From a bacterium (GTDB lineage Bacteria > Sysuimicrobiota > Sysuimicrobiia > Sysuimicrobiales > Segetimicrobiaceae): DNA of 45,819 nt. How positions within the stretch are numbered: the stretch's first letter is position 1; each line of letters begins with the position of its first letter. The notes under the pieces are model-generated. The model saw nothing but the letters and a program-made list of their open reading frames with translations, made no database searches and was not told the DNA's origin. The position numbers were made by a program, and so were the translations under genes. This document shows positions 35,487 through 42,697 of this stretch, piece by piece. The stretch covers positions 1 to 45,819 of the forward strand of contig DASSXJ010000263.1 of the NCBI GenBank assembly GCA_035703895.1, written 5' to 3'.

Positions 35487-36851
35487 ATGGCAGAACCTCA
35501 TGGATACACCGACGCGATCACCGCCTACGCATCACGGTTTCGCTTCGCCGATCTTCCGTCGAAGGTGATCGAGGAGGCCAAGACGATCGTGCTCGACACG
35601 ATCGGCGCCCTTCTCCTGGCATCCCTCCCGCAATATCGGGCCTCGTGGCTCACCGGAGACCTGGCCCGTGAGATGGGGGGAACGCCAGAATCCACGGTGA
35701 TCGGCCGCGACTTCATGGCATCGTGCGAGGGCGCTGCGCTCGCCAACGGCACGATGGGGTACGCGGCCGACGTCGAGGGTGGATCGGCCGCGCGCCAGCA
35801 TGTCCCCGCGGTGCTGGTCCCCGCCGCGCTGGCGGTAGGCGAGCGTGAGGGTGTGGACGGCAAGACGTTTCTGGCAGCCCTGGCGCTCGGCTACGAGATC
35901 TGCTGCCGGGTCGGCGAAGCGTGCCGCACGTCGTACTCGTATCCGCACTCCTTCCACCCGTCGGCGACGTTTGGCTACTTTGGCGCCGCCGCGGCGGCTG
36001 GGCACATCCTGAACCTCACGCAGCCGCAGTTCGCCAATGCCCTCGGCCTCGCCGGCAGCAACGCGGGGGGCCTCATGACCTGGGTAAGCGATCCAACCGA
36101 ACACTCGCGACCGTTCGTCATCGGCATGGCCGCTCGGGGAGGTGTCACGGCCGCGCTGCTGGCCCACATGGGCCTCGGCGGTCCCCCGGCGATTCTCGAC
36201 CCAGGAAAGTACTCCATCTACGATGCGTACTCCGGGGAGATGTATCTGGATCGCCTGACCGAGCGGCTCGGCGAGGACTTCTGGATCGCCAATACCGGCG
36301 GCTTCAAGCGCCACCCGTGCTGCGGGGATATTCACAGCGGCCTCGACGCGCTGCTGGCCATTATGGACAAGCACGACATCATCCCGGGCGAGATCGAGGA
36401 GATCGTCCATCGGGTGAAGGCGGATCGCGCTCCCGTCATCGACAACAATCCCCTGAAGTCGCATTGCGCCCAGTACATCCTCGCCGTGGCCGCGGTGGAT
36501 CGCAAGATCGTTCCGAACGATATCCTGCACGACCGTCGCGATAACGCGCAGATTCGCATGGTGTACGAGCGCGTCAAGTTGATCGGCGACCGCGAGATGG
36601 ACCGCTGGCCGGCGTCGGCGCCCGCGATCGTCGAGGTCACGGTCAAAGATGGGCGACGGCTCTCTGAACGGGTGGATTGGGCCAAGGGCCGTCGGGAAAA
36701 CCCGATGACCCGTACGGAGCTGGAGCGCAAGTTCTTCGACTTGGCCACGATGCGGATCTCGCGGGACGATGCCAACCGGCTCATGGAACGTGTAGATCAT
36801 CTCGAGCAGGTGCCGGACGTCCGTGAGATTGGCCGATTGCTTCGCGCGTAG
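35487..36851 (+). CDS. MmgE/PrpD family protein (paralogue 3)
   Basis: A 454-residue MmgE/PrpD protein closing the cluster. It resembles paralogue 1 more than its neighbour paralogue 2. Both 1 and 3 have SDPTEHSRP or TDPTEHSRP where paralogue 2 has TEPAQFSKA, so the catalytic Lys position is Arg208 here, and the Asp-Asp pair is Glu97-Gly98. His105 and His283 are kept. The shared changes suggest a common reaction different from classical PrpD, or a paired heteromer; both are inference. The ATG has a GGAGG site. Its stop lies 15 bases from the end of the convergent methyltransferase gene. Confidence 0.86.
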   Translation: MAEPHGYTDAITAYASRFRFADLPSKVIEEAKTIVLDTIGALLLASLPQYRASWLTGDLAREMGGTPESTVIGRDFMASCEGAALANGTMGYAADVEGGSAARQHVPAVLVPAALAVGEREGVDGKTFLAALALGYEICCRVGEACRTSYSYPHSFHPSATFGYFGAAAAAGHILNLTQPQFANALGLAGSNAGGLMTWVSDPTEHSRPFVIGMAARGGVTAALLAHMGLGGPPAILDPGKYSIYDAYSGEMYLDRLTERLGEDFWIANTGGFKRHPCCGDIHSGLDALLAIMDKHDIIPGEIEEIVHRVKADRAPVIDNNPLKSHCAQYILAVAAVDRKIVPNDILHDRRDNAQIRMVYERVKLIGDREMDRWPASAPAIVEVTVKDGRRLSERVDWAKGRRENPMTRTELERKFFDLATMRISRDDANRLMERVDHLEQVPDVREIGRLLRA

Positions 36852-36866
36852 CCAATCACGCCTCCT

Positions 36867-37508
36867 CTAAGGCCGTCGGGCGCGGAGCGCGACGCGATCG
36901 CGAAATCGATACACGCATTCCACATCGGGAAAGCCCGCCCGGACGATCTCCGCGGAGAGTTCGGAAAAGGCCAGGCGGCGGACGGGATCTGTGAGGGACC
37001 CTTTCGCCCACGGCGTCTTCAGCGTCTCGAGGTCATAGAGGAGTCCGCCCGGCCCCAGCATGGCCGCCAGCTGCTTGAGCGAGCGCCTCAGCCACCGGAG
37101 ACCGTCTGCGAGCGATCCGCCTCTTGACTCCATGATCGGCATGAGCACGCTCCCCACGGTCACCACCGTGGCGCGGAGCCGCGGGAACACCGTCCCTTCT
37201 CCCAAGGCCAGCGGCAGCGCCTGAATGCGATCCCCGGGGAGGATCTCGGAGAGCCGTGTCTTCGCGCGTGCCAACTTGCGATCGTTCGGCTCAATGAGGG
37301 TCACGCGGCCAAGGGAAGGGTAGCTCCGCGCGATCAGGCACGCGAGCTTTCCGGTGCCCGCTCCAGCATCCACAAGGTGATCGGGGCGATCGAGTGGGGG
37401 AAGTGCCTGGACCATCTCGCGGTAATGCTCGGGTTCTCGCTCTGGTCCCGCCGTCCACGTGGTATCGTGGAGATCGTACCAATCGGGGTGCTCCCAGGGA
37501 TTCTCCAT
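36867..37508 (-). CDS. SAM-dependent class I methyltransferase
   Basis: A 213-residue protein with a Rossmann-type methyltransferase core. Motif I is VDAGAGTGKLACLIA (about residues 46-60), followed by VTLIEPNDRKLARA, the acidic residue that would hold the SAM ribose. A GPGGLLYDLE segment marks the later strand. The substrate cannot be told; nothing identifies it as an RNA, protein or quinone methyltransferase. The start ATG has a GGGGGGAG site. It stands alone on the minus strand, back to back with the NDH-2 gene and converging on the PrpD cluster. A link to quinone synthesis is possible because of the respiratory neighbours but is not supported by motif. Confidence 0.82.
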   Translation of the reverse strand: MENPWEHPDWYDLHDTTWTAGPEREPEHYREMVQALPPLDRPDHLVDAGAGTGKLACLIARSYPSLGRVTLIEPNDRKLARAKTRLSEILPGDRIQALPLALGEGTVFPRLRATVVTVGSVLMPIMESRGGSLADGLRWLRRSLKQLAAMLGPGGLLYDLETLKTPWAKGSLTDPVRRLAFSELSAEIVRAGFPDVECVYRFRDRVALRARRP

Positions 37509-37628
37509 CCACGCTCCCCCCGGCCGAGTCCGCGCGCTCGGGAACGCTCGATTCGCGAATCCGGCGCGAGTTCCCTTTCGTCGCGTGACGCATAGCGACT
37601 GCGAGGCGCATCGTGGTAGTCTCTACGT
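37509..37628. other. Divergent intergenic region between methyltransferase and NDH-2 genes
   Basis: These 120 bases must contain promoters for both directions, but no convincing -10/-35 pair is visible. The GTG start at 37629 has no strong ribosome-binding site. Confidence 0.4.
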
Positions 37629-39404
37629 GTGACGTCCCTGGAGCTCCGCCGCGATGTCTGGGCCGGTGCGGCCGCCGGCCTGGCGGGGGGCGGCATCCTC
37701 GCCGCGACGCTGCATCTCCAGGGGAAGATGTCACTGACCGTGGGGCTCACCGGCCTCGCGCCGCAGGCGGCCCCCGCGGTTCAGCTGGGGATCGCGGGTC
37801 TCCTCGGCGCCGGGTTCGGCGCGGTCTTCAGGTACCAGCCCGAAAGCGCGGCGTCGAGCCTAACGGCCGGCCTGCTCTACGGCCTGCTCTGGTGGATCGT
37901 CGGGCCCCTGACCCTGTCGCCCCTGCTGGCCGGCGTGGTCCCGTCGTGGTCGCTCGAGGATGCCGCCGCGGGGTTCCCCGGCCTCATCGCGCATCTCCTC
38001 TACGGCGCAGTGATGGGCACGGCATTCTACCTGATGGCGGGCGCGTGGAGACGAAGAATCCCGGCGCCGCCGCCGGTCCCCGACGCCCCCCCCGTGCGCA
38101 TCGTGATTCTGGGGGGTGGATTCGCGGGTGTGAGCGCCGCGCAGCGGCTCGAGCACCTGCTGCGGCGGAATAGAGCCGTGTCGATCACGCTGGTCAGCGA
38201 GAGCAACTACCTGCTCTTTACGCCCATGCTGGCCGAGGTCGCGGCCAGCGGGTTGGAAGCTCAACACATCAGTGCCCCCGTCCGGGCGGCGCTCCTGCGC
38301 ACGGTGTTCCGGCGTGCCGAGGTCCTGGCGGTCGATGTCGCCGCCCAAACCGTGCGGTTGCGCGCGACGCCGTCGGCCAGAGAGGAAACCCTGCGCTACG
38401 ATCACCTCGTCCTGGCTCTTGGGTCCGTTCCGAATTTCTACGATCTCCCGGGCCTCGAAGCGCACACGTTTTCGCTGAAATCGCTCGAGGACGCGACCCG
38501 GCTGCGCAACCACGTGATCGGGCTGCTCGAGCAGGCCGATGTGGAACCCGACCCTGTGGAGCGCGACCGCCAGCTGACGTTTGTCGTGGCCGGAGGCGGA
38601 TTCGCGGGGACGGAGATGGTGGCGGAATTGTTCGATCTCGTTCACAGTGTGCGGCGCTTCTTTCGGGGCATTCGATCGGCGGATCCGCGCTTCGTCCTCG
38701 TGCACTCGGGTGTGCGCATCCTCCCCGAGCTCAGCCCGGCGCTAGCCGCGTATGCCCAACGTAAGCTGGAAGCTCGTGGAATCGAGTTCCTGCTGAACAC
38801 GAGGGTGGCGGGGGCGAGGCGCGATGCCGTGCTGCTTGTCGGGGGGGATGAGATCGCGACGCGGACGATCGTGTGGACCGCCGGCAACCAGCCGCATCCG
38901 CTGTTGCGCACCCTCCCGTGCGAACGAAACCGGGCCGGTGCGGTGTCCGCGGGGGAGGCGCTGCAGGTCACCGGGTTGGTCAACATTTGGGCGGCGGGGG
39001 ACTGCGCCCAGATTCCCGATGTGCTGAACCAGGGAAAGTTTTGCCCGCCTACGGCGCAGCACGCGCTTCGCGAGGGATGGGTCGTGGCGGACAATGTGGC
39101 GGCCGCCCTGCGGGGCCGGCCACCCCGGCCGTTCCGATTCCGCACGATTGCGGTGCTCGTCGCGCTCGGCCACCGCACCGCGGTTGCGGAGGTGCGCGGG
39201 TGGAAGTTCTCGGGGTTCCTCGCGTGGTTCATGTGGCGGACGGTCTACCTCAGTAAGCTACCCGGGTTCGAGAAAAAGGTGCGGGTCGCCCTCGACTGGG
39301 CACTCGACATGTTTTTCCCTCGAGACATCGCGCTGAGTTCGGCGGCACCGACGCCCACGATCGCCCAATCCGTGGAGGCCTCCGCGGACGGGCCGCGCCC
39401 ATGA
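37629..39404 (+). CDS. Type II NADH dehydrogenase fused to an N-terminal membrane module
   Basis: A 591-residue fusion. Residues ~155-575 are a single-polypeptide NADH:quinone oxidoreductase (NDH-2): the FAD-binding site VRIVILGGGFAGVSAA (about 156-171), the NADH-binding site FVVAGGGFAGTEMVAE, the AAGDCAQIP motif, PPTAQHALREG near the quinone site, and the amphipathic membrane-anchoring C-terminus. NDH-2 passes electrons from NADH to quinone without pumping protons. Residues 1-140 are not part of any NDH-2 I know: they form four hydrophobic helices with LLWWIVGPLTLSPLL and LIAHLLYGA. The same module occurs three times in the next gene. A Pro-rich linker (RRRIPAPPPVPDAPP) joins the parts. The start is GTG; the gene overlaps its neighbour by four bases. 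Confidence 0.88.
   Translation: MTSLELRRDVWAGAAAGLAGGGILAATLHLQGKMSLTVGLTGLAPQAAPAVQLGIAGLLGAGFGAVFRYQPESAASSLTAGLLYGLLWWIVGPLTLSPLLAGVVPSWSLEDAAAGFPGLIAHLLYGAVMGTAFYLMAGAWRRRIPAPPPVPDAPPVRIVILGGGFAGVSAAQRLEHLLRRNRAVSITLVSESNYLLFTPMLAEVAASGLEAQHISAPVRAALLRTVFRRAEVLAVDVAAQTVRLRATPSAREETLRYDHLVLALGSVPNFYDLPGLEAHTFSLKSLEDATRLRNHVIGLLEQADVEPDPVERDRQLTFVVAGGGFAGTEMVAELFDLVHSVRRFFRGIRSADPRFVLVHSGVRILPELSPALAAYAQRKLEARGIEFLLNTRVAGARRDAVLLVGGDEIATRTIVWTAGNQPHPLLRTLPCERNRAGAVSAGEALQVTGLVNIWAAGDCAQIPDVLNQGKFCPPTAQHALREGWVVADNVAAALRGRPPRPFRFRTIAVLVALGHRTAVAEVRGWKFSGFLAWFMWRTVYLSKLPGFEKKVRVALDWALDMFFPRDIALSSAAPTPTIAQSVEASADGPRP
37641..38048 (+). repeat. Membrane module copy 0 (fused to NDH-2)
   Basis: Residues 5-140 of the NDH-2 fusion. 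Shared landmarks with the three copies downstream are the Gly-rich first helix (AAAGLAGGGILAA), GAGFGAVF, W88-W89 followed by GPLTL, and LIAHLLYGA with His122. The second-helix His of other copies is Gln52 here. Confidence 0.75.
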
Positions 39405-41014
39405 TCCGTTCGCCTCTGCTCCGGCACGGCGCGCTGCTGGGCGCGCTGGCGGGATTGGCGGGGGGGCTGGCGTTCGGCGCGGCGATGGCCCAACTCGGCT
39501 ATCTCCCGACCGTGGCGTCGCTCGTGCGGGCCCGCACGCCGGAGACGGGATTCTTCGTCCACATGGCCATCGCGGCCATTGTGGGGGCCGGGTTTGGGCT
39601 GCTCGTCTACCGGCAGCGCCTGGGCGCCGGGGAGATGCTCTTTTGGGGAATGACCTACGGCAGTCTGTGGTGGTTCCTGGGGCCCCTGACGCTGCTGCCG
39701 CTTCTGCTGGGCCGGACCATGGTCTGGGACGTGGGCTCCGCGCAGGCTGTGTTTCCCAGCCTGATCGGGCACCTGTGGTACGGGGCGGTGACCGCGATCG
39801 TCTATGTGATCCTGCGGCGTCGAGTGGGGGCCGCCGGATCCCGGATCGGGCGTGAAGTGATCCTCGTCGGAGCACTCGCCGGGCTTGCGGGGGGGTGGCT
39901 GTTTGGGCGCCTCGTGGACGGGCAGGCCCAATGGCTGGGTTCCTCTGCGTTGCTGAGTCCTGTCACGCATCGCGTGCCCGAGCCGGCGACGGTCCTCATC
40001 GGGATCGCGTCCGGCGTGGGATTCGCGTGGCTGTACCCGCAACTTCACGACGGCTCGGGTCCGATGCTGATCCGGGGCACGATGTATGGCTTCGCTTGGT
40101 GGGTCGCCGGGGCGCTCACGCTCGTGCCGCTGGCGACCGGGATGGGCCTCGGCTGGTCGGTCGAGGCCGCCCGCGCGCAGTTCCCCGCGCTTCCCGGCTT
40201 CCTGCTCGCCGGCGCCTTTCTCGCGCTCGTGTATCGCTGGGTGGACGGGCTCGCCCGGCTGCTCTTTTTCGACGACGTCGGCGCGGAGGACGAAGAAGGG
40301 GTGGGGACACGCGGCCTTCGTGCGCTGGCGCGCGGAGCGTTCGCCGGCCTCATCGGCGGCCTGATCTTCACGATCATCATGGTCCGGCTCGGCATTCTGC
40401 CGGTGATCGCTCGACTGATCGGCGCGTCCTCGCCGTGGAGCGGGTTGATCGTGCACCTGGTGATTGCCAACCTGATCGGGGCCAGCTTCGGCCTGCTGTT
40501 CCTGCGCCGATCCTTCGATCTCGGCTCCGCGCTGGGCTGGGGAGTCTCCTACGGATTCTTCTGGTGGGTGCTCGGTCCCCTCACCCTGCTGCCGCTCCTC
40601 TTGGGAACGGTGCCGCGGTGGACGCCCGAGATTGCCGGGGCTCTGACCGCGAGCCTGATCGGCCACCTCGCGTACGGCGCGGCGGTGGGAATCACATTCT
40701 TTCTCCTGGAGGCGCGCTACAACCCCTGGTGGATCTCCCACACTGATGCCGAGGCGGTGCGCATCGCGCGCCGGAGAGAACAGGTACTCACGTCGGCCCC
40801 CGCGCTCTGGGCGTTGGTGGTGGTCGTCGCGCTGACCCTTCCCGTTGTCCTGACCTGTGGAATGCCGCCGGGCGGTGCGGGGTACTCCATGTCGCCCGCG
40901 GCGCCGCCCTCAGCTCCGCCGAGGACGACCTCGAGTGGGGGCGGCGTCTACGGGGGCGCCGCAGGACCGCACGATTCGTGCGGCCAGAACGGGTCGGTCC
41001 CCAAGACGCCCTAG
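39401..41014 (+). CDS. Polytopic membrane protein made of three repeats of the NDH-2-linked module
   Basis: A 537-residue protein of unknown function. It consists of three ~135-residue modules (about 8-140, 150-285, 305-437), each with about four hydrophobic helices, then one more helix (about 468-486) and a ~50-residue Gly/Ser/Pro-rich tail with two cysteines. Signature blocks are WWFLGPLTLLPLLLG, WWVAGALTLVPLATG and WWVLGPLTLLPLLLG. Modules 1 and 3 have matching histidines in helices 2 and 4 (His54/His352 and His124/His422); module 2 has neither. The start ATG overlaps the NDH-2 stop (ATGA), so the two are co-translated, which suggests a complex with the quinone-reducing enzyme. I do not recognise it as a transporter, oxidase or quinone reductase subunit. 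It converges on the cytochrome oxidase operon. Confidence 0.83.
   Translation: MIRSPLLRHGALLGALAGLAGGLAFGAAMAQLGYLPTVASLVRARTPETGFFVHMAIAAIVGAGFGLLVYRQRLGAGEMLFWGMTYGSLWWFLGPLTLLPLLLGRTMVWDVGSAQAVFPSLIGHLWYGAVTAIVYVILRRRVGAAGSRIGREVILVGALAGLAGGWLFGRLVDGQAQWLGSSALLSPVTHRVPEPATVLIGIASGVGFAWLYPQLHDGSGPMLIRGTMYGFAWWVAGALTLVPLATGMGLGWSVEAARAQFPALPGFLLAGAFLALVYRWVDGLARLLFFDDVGAEDEEGVGTRGLRALARGAFAGLIGGLIFTIIMVRLGILPVIARLIGASSPWSGLIVHLVIANLIGASFGLLFLRRSFDLGSALGWGVSYGFFWWVLGPLTLLPLLLGTVPRWTPEIAGALTASLIGHLAYGAAVGITFFLLEARYNPWWISHTDAEAVRIARRREQVLTSAPALWALVVVVALTLPVVLTCGMPPGGAGYSMSPAAPPSAPPRTTSSGGGVYGGAAGPHDSCGQNGSVPKTP
39422..39820 (+). repeat. Membrane module copy 1
   Basis: Residues 8-140 of the triple-module protein. 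It contains GALAGLAGGLAFGAAMAQLG, His54 in FFVHMAIAAIVGAGFGLL, Trp90-Trp91 before GPLTLLPLL, and His124 in LIGHLWYGAV. Confidence 0.8.
39848..40255 (+). repeat. Membrane module copy 2 (degenerate)
   Basis: Residues 150-285. It keeps GALAGLAGGWLFG and WWVAGALTLVPLATG but lacks both histidines (TVLIGIASGVGFAW and FPALPGFLLAGAF at their positions). It may be structural only. Confidence 0.7.
40313..40711 (+). repeat. Membrane module copy 3
   Basis: Residues 305-437. It closely mirrors copy 1: GAFAGLIGGLIFTIIMVRLG, His352 in LIVHLVIANLIGASFGLL, Trp388-Trp389 before GPLTLLPLLLG, and His422 in LIGHLAYGAA. Confidence 0.8.
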
Positions 41015-41025
41015 CCGAGCGCGGC

Positions 41026-41325
41026 CTACGGTCGTTTGAGCAGGGACGCCGCGTCGGGCAGGATGGAGATCAGCATGAGGACGAGCAACATGAGCGGGAC
41101 GGCCGCGACATAGACCATGGCCAATCGCTCGAGCCGAAGGTTCATGTAATAGGCGCCGATCAGGCTGGCCTTCATCAGCGCGAGCAAGATCAACGCGGTG
41201 ACGCGGACCCCGGGCGAGACCCGGAAGACAAGGATCAGGCTGACCTCGAGGATCGTGATGGCGACGAGGACGAGCCAGGCGATAATCAAGACTCGCGTGA
41301 CGCCCTGCGGCTCTGCTTCGGTCAT
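41026..41325 (-). CDS. Cytochrome c oxidase subunit IV (prokaryotic type)
   Basis: A 99-residue protein with three predicted transmembrane helices, matching the small subunit IV (CtaF/COX4_pro) of Gram-positive-type heme-copper oxidases. The helix-2 segment LMKASLIGAYYMNLRLE corresponds to the family's Lys/Ala-start and Phe/Met-x-Leu end. I chose the ATG at 41325 because GGGGAGG lies nine bases upstream; the longer frame has an unlikely leader. It is the last gene of the minus-strand oxidase operon, and its stop lies 11 bases from the end of the convergent membrane-module gene. Its role is structural, in assembly. Confidence 0.85.
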   Translation of the reverse strand: MTEAEPQGVTRVLIIAWLVLVAITILEVSLILVFRVSPGVRVTALILLALMKASLIGAYYMNLRLERLAMVYVAAVPLMLLVLMLISILPDAASLLKRP

Positions 41326-41344
41326 GTGCCGCGCGCCTCCCCGA

Positions 41345-42001
41345 TCAGAGCAAGTAGATCGACGACCAGATGAAGACCCACACCAGATCGACAAATCCCC
41401 AGTACAGCCCGGCGATCTCGACGCCTTCCGCCGATCCGAGCCCGCGGGAGATCCGGTCCGCGATGACCCACAGATAGAGAATCCCGCCCAGCACGTGGGC
41501 GCCGTGGAGCCCGGTAATGGCGAAGAAGGTGAAGCTGAACGCCGGTACGCCCCACGGATTGCCCGTCAGGCGCGCGCCCTCCCCGATGAAGTGCGTCCAC
41601 TCCGTCGCCTGCATCCCCGCAAAGACCAGGCCGGCGGCGATCGTGGCGGCGAGAAACCACACGGCCTGTCGGCGGGCCCCCTGCCGGATCGCAAAGACCG
41701 CCAGGGCCATCGTCGTGCTGCTGCAGAGGAGGACTACGGTCATCGTCGCGACAAAGCGGAGGTTGATGATCTCGAGCCGGTTGGGCCAGGTCGGGCTGCC
41801 CAGTCGGGTCACCCAGAGCCCGATCAGGAGCGCGGCAAACGTCATGGCGTCCGAGATGAGGAACAGCCACATCATCAGCTTGCCCCAGCTGACATCCCAG
41901 GGCGATCGGCCGCCTCCCCACCGCATCGCCAGACCCTGGTCCCCCCTTGCGGGGACAGGTCCCCCCTCGGGAACAGTCGTGGCGTCGACCCCGCTGGTCA
42001 T
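41345..42001 (-). CDS. Cytochrome c oxidase subunit III-like protein (second copy)
   Basis: A 218-residue heme-copper oxidase subunit III with about five transmembrane helices. Typical features are WGKLMMWLFLISDAMTFAALL near the start, ATEWTHFI, and the late TGLHGAHVLGGILYLW and LYWGFVDLVWVFIWSSIYL blocks, which are the strongest subunit III signatures. The first ~40 residues are a soluble Gly/Pro-rich lead. It differs clearly from the subunit III gene just upstream, so the operon has two. One may be the functional III and the other a paralogue for another oxidase form; sequence does not decide. Confidence 0.9.
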   Translation of the reverse strand: MTSGVDATTVPEGGPVPARGDQGLAMRWGGGRSPWDVSWGKLMMWLFLISDAMTFAALLIGLWVTRLGSPTWPNRLEIINLRFVATMTVVLLCSSTTMALAVFAIRQGARRQAVWFLAATIAAGLVFAGMQATEWTHFIGEGARLTGNPWGVPAFSFTFFAITGLHGAHVLGGILYLWVIADRISRGLGSAEGVEIAGLYWGFVDLVWVFIWSSIYLL

Positions 42002-42029
42002 TGTCTCGCCGTCTCCTTCCCGGTCACGC

Positions 42030-42695
42030 CTACATCCAGAACAGGATGATGAACACGTATAGCCAGAGGCCGGTCAAGAAATGCCAGTAGGTTGAGGAGA
42101 CATTGACGGCTACGGACCCCGGCGGGGTGTACGCCCCGCGCCACGCTCGGGGCAGAATGATCGCGAATGCGACGAGGCCTCCGAGGAGGTGCACGCCGTG
42201 TGCGCCGGTCAGCAGGTAGAAGAACGAGCTGTGAGGCTGACTCGAAAGATACACTCCCTGGCGGACGAGCTGCTGCCACGCCAGGAGCTGCCCGACCAAA
42301 AACGCCACCCCGAGGCCCCCGCCTGCCGTCAGCGCTCGGCGGAATCCCATCGTGTCCCCGCGCTTGAGCTGCCGTCGTCCCCACTCGACTGCGGCGCTGC
42401 TGGCGAGCAAGATCCCGGTGTCCAGCCAGAGGATCCACGGAAGCGGGATCTGTGTCCACCCGGGCTCCTGCCTGTGGCCGAGATAGGTGGTGGTGAACGC
42501 CACAAAGAGCATGGCAATCGCAACGAGGGCGAATGCCATGCCCAAGAGAGCTGTGTTTGCCGGGATAGGCGCGGCCGGTTCTCGGGGCGGCCAGGCGCCA
42601 TCCCCGTTGGGGCGGCCGGCGCCACGGCCCCCAGAGCCGCCGTGGCGAGCCGGTGCGGTCTTGGTCTTCGTGGCGAGAACGAACTCGGTCGGCAT
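42030..42695 (-). CDS. ctaE: Cytochrome c oxidase subunit III
   Basis: A 221-residue subunit III. After a ~45-residue soluble Gly/Pro-rich stretch come five helices, with LWLDTGILLASSAAVEWG, LLTGAHGVHLLGGLVAFA and STYWHFLTGLWLYVFIILFWM as the family hallmarks. Subunit III stabilises the oxidase and supports proton uptake. The ATG at 42695 was chosen because it begins the coherent protein directly after the subunit I stop (two bases away); the open frame continues much further upstream only as the shadow of subunit I. Confidence 0.9.
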   Translation of the reverse strand: MPTEFVLATKTKTAPARHGGSGGRGAGRPNGDGAWPPREPAAPIPANTALLGMAFALVAIAMLFVAFTTTYLGHRQEPGWTQIPLPWILWLDTGILLASSAAVEWGRRQLKRGDTMGFRRALTAGGGLGVAFLVGQLLAWQQLVRQGVYLSSQPHSSFFYLLTGAHGVHLLGGLVAFAIILPRAWRGAYTPPGSVAVNVSSTYWHFLTGLWLYVFIILFWM

Positions 42696-42697
42696 CG

